Assembly (NCBI GenBank): GCA_963792385.1
Contig: CAWBVZ010000006.1
Coordinates: 496,001-560,000, forward strand
Length of the DNA: 64,000 nucleotides
Direction: 5' to 3'
Source of the DNA: DASSUW01 sp963792385
GTDB lineage: Bacteria; Actinomycetota; Thermoleophilia; Solirubrobacterales; Solirubrobacteraceae
Part shown: piece after piece, positions 1 to 8,888 of the stretch
How positions within the stretch are numbered: the stretch's first letter is position 1
Layout: each line of letters starts with the position of its first letter
Translations under genes and position numbers: made by a program
The notes under the pieces: generated by a model
Seen by the model: the letters and a program-made list of their open reading frames with translations, nothing else
What the model was told of the DNA's origin: nothing
Database searches by the model: none

Positions 1-927
1 GCGGTTCTGCCGTCCGGCGGCCGCGAGGTCAGCGATCCGGCGCTCGCTGCGCGTCAATGCACCGGCACCGGTGATCAGCCGGCGGCGCGGTCGCGCGCCG
101 CTCGCGCGGAGCTCGGCGAGTGCCCGCTCCTCAAGTGCGGTCGCCCCGCACCGATGCGCGAGATCCACGGCCACGCGTAGCGAGTCGCGCGCCTCCGCTG
201 GGCTGCCCACACGCCGCAGCACGGCGCCCAGCGCCGCGTGGGCACGCGCTCGTTCGAGCCGCGCCGCCGACGCGTTCAGCACCGCGACGGCCTCGCGCAA
301 GAGCCCGACCTCGTCCTCGCCGGTCGCCGCGCGTGCCGCGGCAACGAGGGCGACGCCGACCGCGGCGTGGGCGCCGACCCAGCGGGCCTGTTCGAGCTCC
401 TCGGCCGCCCACCGCCGCGCCTCCGCGACCCGGCCGGTCTCCACCAGGGCGTGGGCCAGCCACGAGCGCCACGGCAACCCGGTCGCGTCCCGCCGCCCAC
501 ACGCGCGCAGGTCCTCGATCGCCGCATCCACCTGTCCCTGCGCGAGCCGCAAGCGCCCGCGCGCGACCAGCACCGCGGAGTTCGCGCACGGACCGTCAGT
601 CAGGAGCCGGGCAGCGTCGGCGAGCTCGCCGCGCTCGATCAGCACTTCACCCAGGCATGCGACGGCCAGCTCCTCGCCGATCGCCCACCCGTACGCCGCC
701 GCGACCTCCAGCAGTGCACGCGCGTCCGCATCGGCTCGGGCAAGCTCCCCGATCCGCAGGTACAACCGGCTGCGCAACGCGAGGACGCCACCGACATCGA
801 CGACGGCGCCACGCCGGCGGGCGCGCGCAAGCGCACGGTCCAGCTCTCGCAGCGCCGGCTCGTGACGCTCGGTCGTCACCCAGGATCCAACCGCCTCGTA
901 CGGCGTCCAGCTCAGCGGCTCGGGCAT
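1..927 (-). CDS. LuxR-family regulator, TPR-like half plus start of HTH (partial at window edge)
   Basis: The frame is open at the left edge. Its last readable residues, ALTRSERRIADLAAAG, match the beginning of a GerE/LuxR helix-turn-helix, so most of the DNA-binding domain lies outside. The roughly 290 residues before it are Ala/Leu/Arg-rich helical repeats of the kind found in the middle of large ATPase LuxR regulators. I used the ATG at 927, which leaves 52 nt after the stop of the upstream same-strand regulator. No Walker A or B motif is encoded in front, so the N-terminal ATPase half is missing. It may be a genuine short regulator or the remnant of a longer one. Family is inferred from pattern only. 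Confidence 0.7.
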   Translation of the reverse strand, partial: MPEPLSWTPYEAVGSWVTTERHEPALRELDRALARARRRGAVVDVGGVLALRSRLYLRIGELARADADARALLEVAAAYGWAIGEELAVACLGEVLIERGELADAARLLTDGPCANSAVLVARGRLRLAQGQVDAAIEDLRACGRRDATGLPWRSWLAHALVETGRVAEARRWAAEELEQARWVGAHAAVGVALVAAARAATGEDEVGLLREAVAVLNASAARLERARAHAALGAVLRRVGSPAEARDSLRVAVDLAHRCGATALEERALAELRASGARPRRRLITGAGALTRSERRIADLAAAGRQNR

Positions 928-979
928 GGGACGACCGTATGCGCGGGCACGCCTCCGCGAAATTGTGGAAACCCTGACT

Positions 980-3739
980 CTATGTCTCGTAGTTATCGGC
1001 GAGACGACGAGCGAGCTGCGAGCGGGAGCGGACGCCGAGCTTCCCGTACGCGCGCGACAGGTGCACCTCGACCGTGTTGACCGTCACGAACAGCGCCGCG
1101 GCGATCTCCTTGTTGGCCAGCCCGTCGGCTGCGAGCTCGACGACGCGACGCTCGCTCGGCGTCAGCTCGTCTTCGCTCGCCCGCGGCCGCCGGCCGCCGA
1201 CGCGCGAGAGCTCGGAGCGCGTCCGCTCGGCCCAGCCCGGCGAGCCGACCCGCTCGAACGCGGCCGTGGCCTGCTCGAGCGAACCGCGAGCCGCACCCCA
1301 CTTCCGGAACCGGCGCTGCGCCCGCCCGAGGCTGAGCAGCGACCGCGCCGCATCGAAGCGCAAGCCGAGCTCGTCGTAGTCGGCCGCCGCCTGGGCGAGC
1401 ACTGCGGCGGCGTCCGGGTCATAGGTGTCACCGGCGAGCCCGACGACAGCGCTGCACCGCTTCACGGTCGCGAGCCCCCACGGATGCGCTTGTGGCTCGG
1501 CTAGCTCGCGGAGGCGCTGGGTCACCGCGCGCGCCTCGTCGCGCTCGCCGACCTCGACGAGCGCCTCGACGAGCTCGGGCGCCACCGGGAAGACCCCAGG
1601 CTCGTCGATCCCCTCGCGCAGTGTGTGGCTCCAGACAGCTCTCAAGCTCTCCACCGCGCGGGGCGGCTCGTGCGACAGCAGTTCCGCGATCCCGCGCGCA
1701 CGCAGCGCCTCGAGCGCGTCCCAGCGCGTGGCGGTCGCCTCGGCGCTGGCGATCGCCTTCGCCGCCCACTGCTGCGTCTCGTCGGGCAGACCGCGACCCG
1801 CGGCGAGCAGCGCGCGGCACCGCTCGTACATCGGGGGAATCAGCAGCTCGTTGTCGGCGGACTCGGCCCACTCGTCGAGGATGTGAGCGGCCGCATCCCA
1901 GTCGCCGGCTCGCAACTCGAGCTCGCACACGTGCAAGCGCTGCAGCGCGTACGACGTCGGCTCACCCTGCTCGTCGGCCAGCGCCAGGTCTCGGGTCAGG
2001 GTCACCCGTGCCTGCTTGACGTCGCCGCGCCAGACGAGCCGCTGGCCCGCCACCCGCTCCGGGGAGTCGGCGATGTAGAAGGCGGCGTCGGAGGCCTCGC
2101 GGAAGCGCTCGCACAGCTCGTCGATCGGCCGTCCGCTCAGCGCGCGAGCCCAGGCGAGCTCGCCGATCGCGCGCCGCTCCAAGTCCGGGCCGACGCGACG
2201 CGCCGCCGTCACCGCCTCCTGCGCCCACGCCTCGGCCTGACGGATCCGCGACACGCCGGCGGCGACGGTGTAGCCCGCCTTCCTGGCCAGTGCGTGCGCG
2301 CTGATCCCCGGGTCGCCTCCGCACTCCTCCAGTGCGGCGTCGAGATGGCGCAGAAGGTCGTCGAGATCACGAACGTTGCTGCCCTCGGACAGGAGCAGCC
2401 AGACGCGGCCGCGCAGCGCGCCGTGAGGCAACGAGTCGAGCGCGGGCGTCAACAGGCTCGTCATGCGCTGGACCTCGCCGGCCGTCTCGAGGTGGCCGGC
2501 GAGCTCGATCAGACGCTCATCGCGCGCACTCGACTCCGGCGGCGTCAGGCGCCAGGCGTGCTCGCCCAGGCGCACCGCCACCTGGCGGGCGCCGCGTGCA
2601 GACGCGCCGGCAGCCGCGGCGGCGAGCGTCGCGGCAAGTTGTTCGTCCGGGACCTCCGTCGCGAGGGCGAGATGCAGCGCGCGCAACTCCTCGTCGGCCA
2701 CCGTGCCCGCGAGCGCTAGGTGGAGCTCGCGGCGCTCCCGCGCCCCCGAACGCTTTCTCGCGGCCACCGCCAGCAGCGGGTGAGACGCGCGCATGCGATC
2801 CCCGTCCGCGACCAGCACCCCCTCGTCCAGGGCGTCCTCGACCGCGGCCATCCCCTCGATCGCCTCGAGGTCGGCCGCGCGGACGTCGCCACTCAGCGCG
2901 ACCGCGAGCAGCACGCGGCGCACCGCGTCCGGCAGCCGCGCCACGCGCGCGCCGAGCATGTCCTCGAGCGCGTCCGGGAGCGGGATGTCCTCGCCGACCT
3001 CGCGCGGCCCGTGCTCGACCAGCGTGCGACCGATCTCCAGCGCGAACAGCGGGTTCCCGAGCGTGGAGTCGAGGATCCGGCGCAGCTGGGGCCGGGAAAC
3101 GGTCAGGCCGAGTTGCTCGGCCAGCAGGCGGCGCACCGCGCCGAGACTGAGCGGGCCGACCTGCACCTGCTGCAGACCGCGCCGCTCGAGCGCCTGCTCG
3201 AGCGCGGTGTGCCGACCCGGGCGCTTCGCGATCAGGAACGCGACGCTCTCGCTCTCGAGCCGGCGTGCGGCGAAGGCGAGCGCATCGGCGGACGGCGCAT
3301 CGAGCCACTGGACGTCGTCGACGGCGACCACGAGCCGCTCGGCGGCGGCCAGCGCGCGCAACATGTTCAGGAATCCGAGCGCGATCGCACGCGGCTCGGG
3401 AGCGGCGCCGCCCGGCTCGGCGCGCAGCAACGCCACCTCCAAGGCCGAACGCTGCGGCGCCGGCAGGTCCTCCAGCGCGTCTGCCGGGATCCCCTCACAC
3501 AGGTCGATCAGGGCCGCGAACGAATGCTCCGTCTCGGCACCGCTCGGCCGTGCCGACAGCACGCGCAGCCCCCGCTCCCGGGCGCCATCGACGCCGGCCT
3601 CCCACAAGGTCGTCTTGCCGATCCCCGGCTCACCCGTGAGCACCACCGCGTGCGCGGCGGAATCCGCCGTGCCGAGCGCGCGCAACCCCGCGACCTGCTC
3701 CTCGCGACCGACGGCCTCGACGTGTCGTGCGGCTCTCAC
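980..3739 (-). CDS. ATPase-type LuxR family transcriptional regulator
   Basis: This is a 919-residue protein with a GTG start. It has the usual three-part build of large actinobacterial LuxR regulators. An N-terminal AAA-like ATPase carries Walker A GEPGIGKTT at about residues 36-44 and Walker B LVVAVDDVQWLD near 140. A long helical repeat region fills the middle. The C-terminal GerE helix-turn-helix runs from about residue 855 (LTPSERRVVELAADGLANKE) to the end. Members bind DNA through the C-terminus and are thought to be gated by nucleotide and ligand binding; no ligand can be read from the sequence. It starts 38 nt after the recR stop on the same strand and could be cotranscribed with it. 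Confidence 0.9.
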   Translation of the reverse strand: MRAARHVEAVGREEQVAGLRALGTADSAAHAVVLTGEPGIGKTTLWEAGVDGARERGLRVLSARPSGAETEHSFAALIDLCEGIPADALEDLPAPQRSALEVALLRAEPGGAAPEPRAIALGFLNMLRALAAAERLVVAVDDVQWLDAPSADALAFAARRLESESVAFLIAKRPGRHTALEQALERRGLQQVQVGPLSLGAVRRLLAEQLGLTVSRPQLRRILDSTLGNPLFALEIGRTLVEHGPREVGEDIPLPDALEDMLGARVARLPDAVRRVLLAVALSGDVRAADLEAIEGMAAVEDALDEGVLVADGDRMRASHPLLAVAARKRSGARERRELHLALAGTVADEELRALHLALATEVPDEQLAATLAAAAAGASARGARQVAVRLGEHAWRLTPPESSARDERLIELAGHLETAGEVQRMTSLLTPALDSLPHGALRGRVWLLLSEGSNVRDLDDLLRHLDAALEECGGDPGISAHALARKAGYTVAAGVSRIRQAEAWAQEAVTAARRVGPDLERRAIGELAWARALSGRPIDELCERFREASDAAFYIADSPERVAGQRLVWRGDVKQARVTLTRDLALADEQGEPTSYALQRLHVCELELRAGDWDAAAHILDEWAESADNELLIPPMYERCRALLAAGRGLPDETQQWAAKAIASAEATATRWDALEALRARGIAELLSHEPPRAVESLRAVWSHTLREGIDEPGVFPVAPELVEALVEVGERDEARAVTQRLRELAEPQAHPWGLATVKRCSAVVGLAGDTYDPDAAAVLAQAAADYDELGLRFDAARSLLSLGRAQRRFRKWGAARGSLEQATAAFERVGSPGWAERTRSELSRVGGRRPRASEDELTPSERRVVELAADGLANKEIAAALFVTVNTVEVHLSRAYGKLGVRSRSQLARRLADNYET

Positions 3740-3777
3740 GCGCCAACTCTCGCACGACCCCGTGGCCGCAGTGCGAG

Positions 3778-4374
3778 CTAGACGGCGCGGCGGCCGGCGA
3801 AGGCGCGGCCGAGCGTGACCTCGTCGGCGTACTCGAGGTCGCCGCCGACCGGCAGGCCGGAGGCGAGACGGGTCACGGCGACGTCAGGAGCGCGCTCGTG
3901 GAGCGCGGCGGCGACGTGCAGGGCGGTCGTCTCGCCGGTCGTCGTGGGGTTGGTGGCGAGGATCACCTCGCGTATGCCGTTCTCGACCCGCGAGTAGAGC
4001 TGAGCGAGCTTGAGGTCCTCGGGCTCGACGCCGTCGATCGGCGACAGTGCGCCCCCGAGCACGTGGTAGCGGCCGCGGTACTCGTGCGTGCGCTCGATCG
4101 GGATCACGTCGCCGGCGTCCTCGACCACGCAGATCACGTCGGCGTCGCGGCGCTGGTCCAGGCAGACCGTGCAGCGCGGCCCCTCGGCGAGGTTGAAGCA
4201 CACCTCGCAGAGCGTGATCTTCTCCTTCACGTCGCGGATCGCCTGCGCCAGCGCGGCAGCGTCCTCACCCGAGGTGCGGAGGATGTGGAAGGCGAGCCGC
4301 TGCGCCGTCCGCTGGCCGATGCCGGGCAGCTTGGCGAGCTCGCCGACCAGGCGCTGGAGCGGCGGTGCGAGCAC
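3778..4374 (-). CDS. recR: Recombination protein RecR
   Basis: This 198-residue protein is the normal RecR length. RecR acts with RecF and RecO to load RecA on gapped DNA. The N-terminal helix-hairpin-helix (KLPGIGQRTAQRLAFH) is followed by a four-cysteine zinc finger (C56, C59, C68, C71) and then a Toprim domain with VVEDAGDVI and the conserved THEYRGRYHVLGGALSP stretch. It has a GTG start at 4374, only 5 nt past the ybaB stop, so dnaX-ybaB-recR are probably one transcript. This gene order is widespread in bacteria and supports all three calls. Confidence 0.97.
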   Translation of the reverse strand: MLAPPLQRLVGELAKLPGIGQRTAQRLAFHILRTSGEDAAALAQAIRDVKEKITLCEVCFNLAEGPRCTVCLDQRRDADVICVVEDAGDVIPIERTHEYRGRYHVLGGALSPIDGVEPEDLKLAQLYSRVENGIREVILATNPTTTGETTALHVAAALHERAPDVAVTRLASGLPVGGDLEYADEVTLGRAFAGRRAV

Positions 4375-4379
4375 TCAGG

Positions 4380-4808
4380 TCAGCGCTTCTTCCGGCGAGC
4401 GGCGCGGTTGGGCTGGCCACCCGGCAGCCCGCCGCCGGCGCCGCCGGGCAGACCGCCGCCGCCACCGAGCCCGCCCATCCCGAGCGCGTCGAGCGCGCTC
4501 ATCGGGTCGAACCCCTCGCCCATCCCACCGAGCTTGGACTCCTGCAGCTCCTGCGCAGCACGCGTCGCCTCGTTGACGGCCGCGACGACCATGTCCTGGA
4601 GCATCTCGACGTCCTCGGGATCGACGGCGTCGGGATCGATCGTGATCGTCTCCAGGTGCAGGTCGCCGGTCATCACGACCTTCACCATGCCGCCGCCGGA
4701 GCTGGCCTCGACGCGCTCGGCCTTGAGCGCCTCCTGGGCTTCCTGCTGGGCGGCCATCATCTCCTGCGCTTGGCGCAGCATCGCTTGGAGGTTCGGCGGT
4801 TGCGGCAT
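4380..4808 (-). CDS. ybaB: YbaB/EbfC nucleoid-associated protein
   Basis: This 142-residue protein has the YbaB/EbfC core: an N-terminal helix (LQAMLRQAQEMMAAQQEAQ), a central beta region (GMVKVVMTGDLHLETITID) and a C-terminal helix (MVVAAVNEATRAAQELQES). Members form small DNA-binding dimers. It carries a Gly/Pro-rich tail of about 45 residues ending in a basic RAARRKKR segment, longer than the E. coli protein. The ATG overlaps the dnaX stop by one base (TGATG), so the two are translationally coupled. Confidence 0.95.
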   Translation of the reverse strand: MPQPPNLQAMLRQAQEMMAAQQEAQEALKAERVEASSGGGMVKVVMTGDLHLETITIDPDAVDPEDVEMLQDMVVAAVNEATRAAQELQESKLGGMGEGFDPMSALDALGMGGLGGGGGLPGGAGGGLPGGQPNRAARRKKR

Positions 4809-6619
4809 CAGGACTTCTCCTCCTTCGGCGGCTCCTCGACCGCGCTGAACTCACGCTTGAACCGGTCCACCAGATCGTCGTCGCTGATTGGCGCCTCCGC
4901 CACCTCCTGGTCCGCGCGCAGCTCGTGGGCGAGGCGCAGCGAGGTGCCGGTGATGGCCTTGATCGACTGGGCGATCAGCTCGTGCTTGGCGGGCTCCTCG
5001 GCCTGGCGCTTGGAGAACGCGGCCGACTCGGGCCAGGCGAGCGTGAGATCCTGGGCCTCGAGCGCCGTCGGCCTGGCCTGGCGCAGCAGGTGCGCGACGC
5101 GCGGCGACTCGCCCTCGAGGGTGTCGAGCACGGCGGGCCACAACTCCTCGAACGCGGCCAGCGACAGCTCGACGCCGGCCGAGAACGACGGCTCCGGCGT
5201 CGGCGCGTCCGGCTCGACCGTCGCCACGGCGGTGACCGTCGGCGCCGGGTCATCGTCGGTCGCGAGCTCGGCCGAGACGGCGGCGGCGGCCTCCTCGGCG
5301 GCGGCCTGCGCCTCGGGTGCGCCGCCGGCGGGAGCGCCCGGGAGCGTGGTCGAGGCCGTCACGGGCGGCTGGCCCTCGACCTGTGCGCGCACGGCGACCT
5401 GGGTGCGGCCGGCGGCCGTCGCGGGCTCGGCCGGGTCGCGCGGCGGCGCCGCCGCGGCGGGCGCACCGGCCAGCCGCGCCTCGAGCCGCTCGATCCGCGC
5501 GAGCAGCGCCTTGGTCGACGGGTCGTGCGCCGGCTCGGCGCCCTTGACCAGGGCCAGCTCGAGCTGCGTGCGGGCGTCCGCGCCGTCCTTGAGCGCGCGC
5601 AGGGCGGCGGCGATCAGCTCCAGCAGGCGGACGACGTCGCCGGGCGGCACCGCCTTCGCCTGCGCGGTGAGCCGCTCGTCCTGCTCGGGCGTGACGCTGA
5701 GCTCGGCCGGCAGCTCGCCGAGCGCCTGCACGACCATCAGCGCACGCGCGTGCGTCTCGAGGTCGCCGAAGAAGCGGCCGAGGTCGCGGCCCGAGTCGGC
5801 CAGCCGCGCGGCGGCGAGCAGCGCCGCTCGCGCGTCGCCTGCGGCGACGGCGTCGACGGCGCCGAACACGAGGTCGGCGTCGGCGGCGCCGAGCACCGCC
5901 AGCACGTCCTCGAGCGCGATGCTGCGGCCCGAGTAGGAAACGAGCTGCTCGAGCGTGCCGAGCGCGTCGCGGAACGAGCCGGTGGCCGAGCGCGCGACCA
6001 GCGCGGTCGCCTCGGCCGAGATCTCGATCTCCTCCGCGGCGGCGACCTTCTGGAGCACGCCGGCGATCTGCGGCACGCTCGGCCGCGCGAAGTCGAACCG
6101 GTGGCAGCGGTCCACCACCGTCGGCAGGACCTTGCTCGCCTCGGTCGTGGCGAGCACGAAGATCGTGTGCGGCGGCGGCTCCTCGAGCGTCTTCAGGAAC
6201 GCGTTCCACGCCTGGGCGGACAGCATGTGCGCCTCGTCGAGGATGTAGACCTTGTGGTGACCACCGACGGGGGCGAAGGCAACCCGCTCGCGCAGATCGC
6301 GGATGTCGTCGACCGAGTTGTTGGAGGCCGCATCCATCTCGATCACGTCGAGCGACGTCGCTGTCGCGATCGAGCGGCACGACTCACACACGCCGCACGG
6401 CGTCACGGTCGGCCCGTTCACGCAGTTCAGCGCCGCGGCGAGGATCTTCGCCATCGACGTCTTGCCGGTGCCGCGCGAGCCGACGAACAGATACGCGTGG
6501 TGGACCTTGCCCTGCTCGATCGCGTTGCGCAGGGTCCGGACCACGTGGTCCTGGCCGACCACGTCGTCGAACGTACGCGGGCGGTGGCGGCGATACAGCG
6601 AGGCGGGACCCTGAGGCAC
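4808..6619 (-). CDS. dnaX: DNA polymerase III subunit gamma/tau
   Basis: This is the clamp-loader ATPase, about 603 residues with the start I chose. Walker A GSRGTGKT lies at about residues 47-54 and the zinc-binding cysteines at C66, C75, C78 and C81. Walker B (YILDEAHMLS) follows near 121, then the sensor 1 region. The C-terminal third is Ala/Pro-rich with a tau-like end. The reading frame stays open upstream to 6820, but that stretch overlaps the SRP RNA and looks noncoding. The GTG at 6619, directly before PQGPASLYRRHRPRTF, matches where DnaX proteins normally begin. I saw no A-rich slippery heptamer of the E. coli tau/gamma frameshift type. Confidence 0.96.
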   Translation of the reverse strand: MPQGPASLYRRHRPRTFDDVVGQDHVVRTLRNAIEQGKVHHAYLFVGSRGTGKTSMAKILAAALNCVNGPTVTPCGVCESCRSIATATSLDVIEMDAASNNSVDDIRDLRERVAFAPVGGHHKVYILDEAHMLSAQAWNAFLKTLEEPPPHTIFVLATTEASKVLPTVVDRCHRFDFARPSVPQIAGVLQKVAAAEEIEISAEATALVARSATGSFRDALGTLEQLVSYSGRSIALEDVLAVLGAADADLVFGAVDAVAAGDARAALLAAARLADSGRDLGRFFGDLETHARALMVVQALGELPAELSVTPEQDERLTAQAKAVPPGDVVRLLELIAAALRALKDGADARTQLELALVKGAEPAHDPSTKALLARIERLEARLAGAPAAAAPPRDPAEPATAAGRTQVAVRAQVEGQPPVTASTTLPGAPAGGAPEAQAAAEEAAAAVSAELATDDDPAPTVTAVATVEPDAPTPEPSFSAGVELSLAAFEELWPAVLDTLEGESPRVAHLLRQARPTALEAQDLTLAWPESAAFSKRQAEEPAKHELIAQSIKAITGTSLRLAHELRADQEVAEAPISDDDLVDRFKREFSAVEEPPKEEKS

Positions 6620-6744
6620 GGTGGCCGAGTCTAGAGACCCGCGCGGAGCGCTCGCCCACCCCTCCAGAAGGTCGTCAGATCCCGGCATGCCGGAGCCGAC
6701 GCACTGGATGGTGCGTAGCTCCAGATGGCCTGAAATCGTCAAGC

Positions 6745-6992
6745 GGACCGTGCACCCTCCGTCGAGGCCGTCCCTGGGGGCTGTCCGTCGTCTGCCGGCT
6801 CCGGCCGGGCGATCCCGCAACGCCTACAGGTGACCGCTTAAGGCTGCTTCCTTCCGGACCTGACCTGGTTCGCGGGCCTACATCGCGCGGGACCCGACCA
6901 TCGCCGCCGGCAGGCAGCGCGCTGGCCCAGGGGCTGCACCCCTCGAGAGGGAATTCAGCCCCGCTAGAGCGGATTGCGGGTGCAGGGCACCG
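6745..6992 (-). ncRNA. ffs: Signal recognition particle RNA, large form with Alu-like domain
   Basis: On the minus strand the conserved SRP domain IV core, AGGTCAGGTCCGGAAGGAAG, lies near 6841-6866. Flanking arms pair over a long distance: CTGCCGGC with GCCGGCAG, GGTCGGG with CCCGGCC, CCCTGGG with CCCAGGG, and an outer TGCACCC with GGGTGCA. The 5' part holds two short hairpins (CCGC-TCTA-GCGG and CCCT-CTCG-AGGG), as in an Alu domain. This makes it about 250 nt, the large bacterial form, rather than the roughly 100-nt form. It lies directly upstream of dnaX, a common arrangement. The ends are estimates from the outer helix. Confidence 0.82.
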
Positions 6993-7257
6993 CTACCTCC
7001 CCGCCTAGCACGGTCCACTTGCCGACAATAGCGCGCCCAGACCCTAGCCACGGGCCTCGAGTTTCGAGATGCTTCCGCGCGGCAAACGCGAAACAAACGG
7101 ACTCGAACGGTGTCTGAGACCACGGACCGGGCGGCCCAATGCCCGGTAAGAGGCGACGGAAACCCCGAACGGAGCAGGACGCTAGACCGGCAAACAGGAA
7201 GTTTGGACGTGAAACTAGACACATCTCCGATGGCGGACGGGCGGTTTCGTCCTCACA

Positions 7258-8142
7258 ATGTCGGTCAGCAGGGGCGGGGACGAACGGATCTCCCGGCTCG
7301 AGAAATCGGACCCAAGTAGGGACATGTCGGCCACGGAAAGCCACTCGACCGGATCGCCCACCATGACGGAGGGCGCCACCGCGTCATCACACAACGCGCG
7401 CAGGATGGTGATGCGGACCGCCGTCACAGAGCCGGGCGGGTTCCCCGTCCGCGGCATCCCGCTGCCCCAGTTTGCGGGCGCGCTGACCACAGAGCGACTC
7501 GACGCCGCGGCCAAGCGCCTGCTCGACATCGTCATCAGCCTCGTCATGCTCGTCGTGCTCGCGCCGTTGATCGTGCTCTTGGCCGTGCTCGTGCGTCTGG
7601 ACTCGCGCGGGCCTGCGTTCTTCCAGGTAAAGCGCCTGGGCCACGGCAACCGCGAACTGTTGATGCTGAAGTTCCGCAAGATGCACGACGACGCGACGGG
7701 CATCGCGTTGACCACGGACGGCGACGCGCGACTCACGCGCATCGGCGCCTTCCTCGCCAAGTCCAAGCTCGACGAGATCCCGCAGCTGTGGCATGTGCTG
7801 CGGGGCGAGATGAGCCTGGTCGGGCCGCGCCCCGAGACGCTCGCGTTTGTCGAGTGCCATCGCGACGAGTACGAGGAGATCGTGTCAGTGCGGCCAGGGC
7901 TCGTGGGGCTGTCGCAGATCGCGTTCGTGACCGAGGGCAGCATCCTCGACGTCGAGGATCCCCTCACCCACTACGTCAGCACGATCCTGCCGCAGAAGGT
8001 CATGCTCGATCTCATGTATGCGCGCCAGCGCACGCTGCTCCTCGACCTGAGGATCCTGGGCTGGTCGCTCGTCGCCGTGCTCCTGCGCCGGCAGGTCGCG
8101 GTGAACCGGCAGACCGGCCGCATGAATCTACGCAAACGCTGA
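7258..8142 (+). CDS. Undecaprenyl-phosphate sugar-1-phosphate transferase (bacterial sugar transferase)
   Basis: This protein would transfer a sugar-1-phosphate from an NDP-sugar to undecaprenyl phosphate, the first membrane step of polysaccharide repeat assembly. The family signature is clear: one N-terminal membrane helix (residues about 88-112), then GPAFFQVKRLGHGNRELLMLK, FRKMH, and the catalytic stretch SKLDEIPQLWHVLRGEMSLV followed by GPRPE. It is a short PglC/WcaJ-type member without the large N-terminal domain. Several in-frame ATGs (7258, 7324, 7363) leave the true start open, and the first 80 residues are low-complexity. The stop overlaps the next ATG (TGATG). The 265 nt upstream, back to the SRP RNA, hold no gene that I can see. 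Confidence 0.9.
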   Translation: MSVSRGGDERISRLEKSDPSRDMSATESHSTGSPTMTEGATASSHNARRMVMRTAVTEPGGFPVRGIPLPQFAGALTTERLDAAAKRLLDIVISLVMLVVLAPLIVLLAVLVRLDSRGPAFFQVKRLGHGNRELLMLKFRKMHDDATGIALTTDGDARLTRIGAFLAKSKLDEIPQLWHVLRGEMSLVGPRPETLAFVECHRDEYEEIVSVRPGLVGLSQIAFVTEGSILDVEDPLTHYVSTILPQKVMLDLMYARQRTLLLDLRILGWSLVAVLLRRQVAVNRQTGRMNLRKR

Positions 8143-8888
8143 TGCCAAGCCACATCTTGATCTTGGCGGGGGATCAGGAGGCAACGCAGCGGGCGCCATA
8201 TCGCCGCAGCGTGCCCGAGCCGCTGATGCCGGTCGGCGACCGGCCGGTGCTCGACCTCATCCTGCGGCACGCGGCCCGGCACGGGTTCACCGACGTCACG
8301 CTCGCGGTCGGCGCCCTCGCGCCGCTGATCCGGGCGATGTTCGGTGACGGCAGCCGGCTCGGTCTCTCGATCACGTACACCGTCGAGCGCGAGCCGGTGG
8401 GGTCGGCCGGAGTGCTGCGACTGCTCGGGCTCGACGAGCCGTTCCTCGTGATGAGCGGGAACGTCCTCACGACGCTCGACCTGCACGAGTTCCACGACGC
8501 CCACCTGCGCTCCGGCAACGCGATGACCGTGGCGACGCACCGGCGGGACGTCCTGACCGATTTCGGGGTGGTGCAGCTCGGCGACGACGCCGGCCTTCAG
8601 ACCGTCCCGGTCGAGGGATTCGTGGAGCGGCCGCGGACCGCCTACACCGTGAGTACGGGCATCTACGCCTTCGAGCCCGGCGTGCGGGAGCACATCCGCG
8701 ACGATGAGCACCTTGGGCTGCCCGCCCTCGCCGAGCGGCTGATCGCAGCCGGCCAGCGGGTCGGCGCCTATCAGCACGACGAGCTGAGCTTGGACGTGCG
8801 GCGGCGCGACGACTACGAGCAGGCGGTCAGCCGCTACGAGGAGATCGCACCATTCGTCGGCGAGCCCGCCGAGCGCGAAGCGGCCTAG
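8142..8888 (+). CDS. Degenerate nucleotidyltransferase-like protein (probable pseudoenzyme)
   Basis: This 248-residue protein has the overall fold signature of sugar-nucleotide transferases: MPVGDRPVLDLILRHAARHG, VGSAGVLRLLGLDEPFLVMS and a C-terminal DDYEQAVSRYEEI. Compared with the intact paralogue at 32156, the key residues are gone. The nucleotide-binding GGLGTRLQP is replaced by AGDQEATQRAP, the PKP lysine is PEP, and the metal-binding NGDVLTDID is SGNVLTTLD. It is translationally coupled to the sugar transferase (TGATG overlap), so it is kept in the operon, perhaps as a structural or regulatory partner. Loss of activity is my inference from the missing residues. Confidence 0.8.
   Translation: MPSHILILAGDQEATQRAPYRRSVPEPLMPVGDRPVLDLILRHAARHGFTDVTLAVGALAPLIRAMFGDGSRLGLSITYTVEREPVGSAGVLRLLGLDEPFLVMSGNVLTTLDLHEFHDAHLRSGNAMTVATHRRDVLTDFGVVQLGDDAGLQTVPVEGFVERPRTAYTVSTGIYAFEPGVREHIRDDEHLGLPALAERLIAAGQRVGAYQHDELSLDVRRRDDYEQAVSRYEEIAPFVGEPAEREAA

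Noticed and set aside
4808..6619. Programmed -1 frameshift in dnaX producing separate tau and gamma
   Set aside because: I see no A-rich slippery heptamer followed by a hairpin in the region where E. coli dnaX has one.
4365..6634. Long plus-strand frames opposite ybaB and dnaX
   Set aside because: High-GC shadow frames rich in Arg, Ala and Gly; the minus-strand genes are unmistakable.
6620..6820. N-terminal extension of DnaX
   Set aside because: The extension overlaps the SRP RNA, has no family similarity, and DnaX proteins normally begin right at the SLYRRHRP segment.
6993..7257. A riboswitch leader in front of the polysaccharide locus
   Set aside because: I checked for c-di-GMP- and c-di-AMP-type conserved cores and found none; the stretch holds no gene or structure that I can support.
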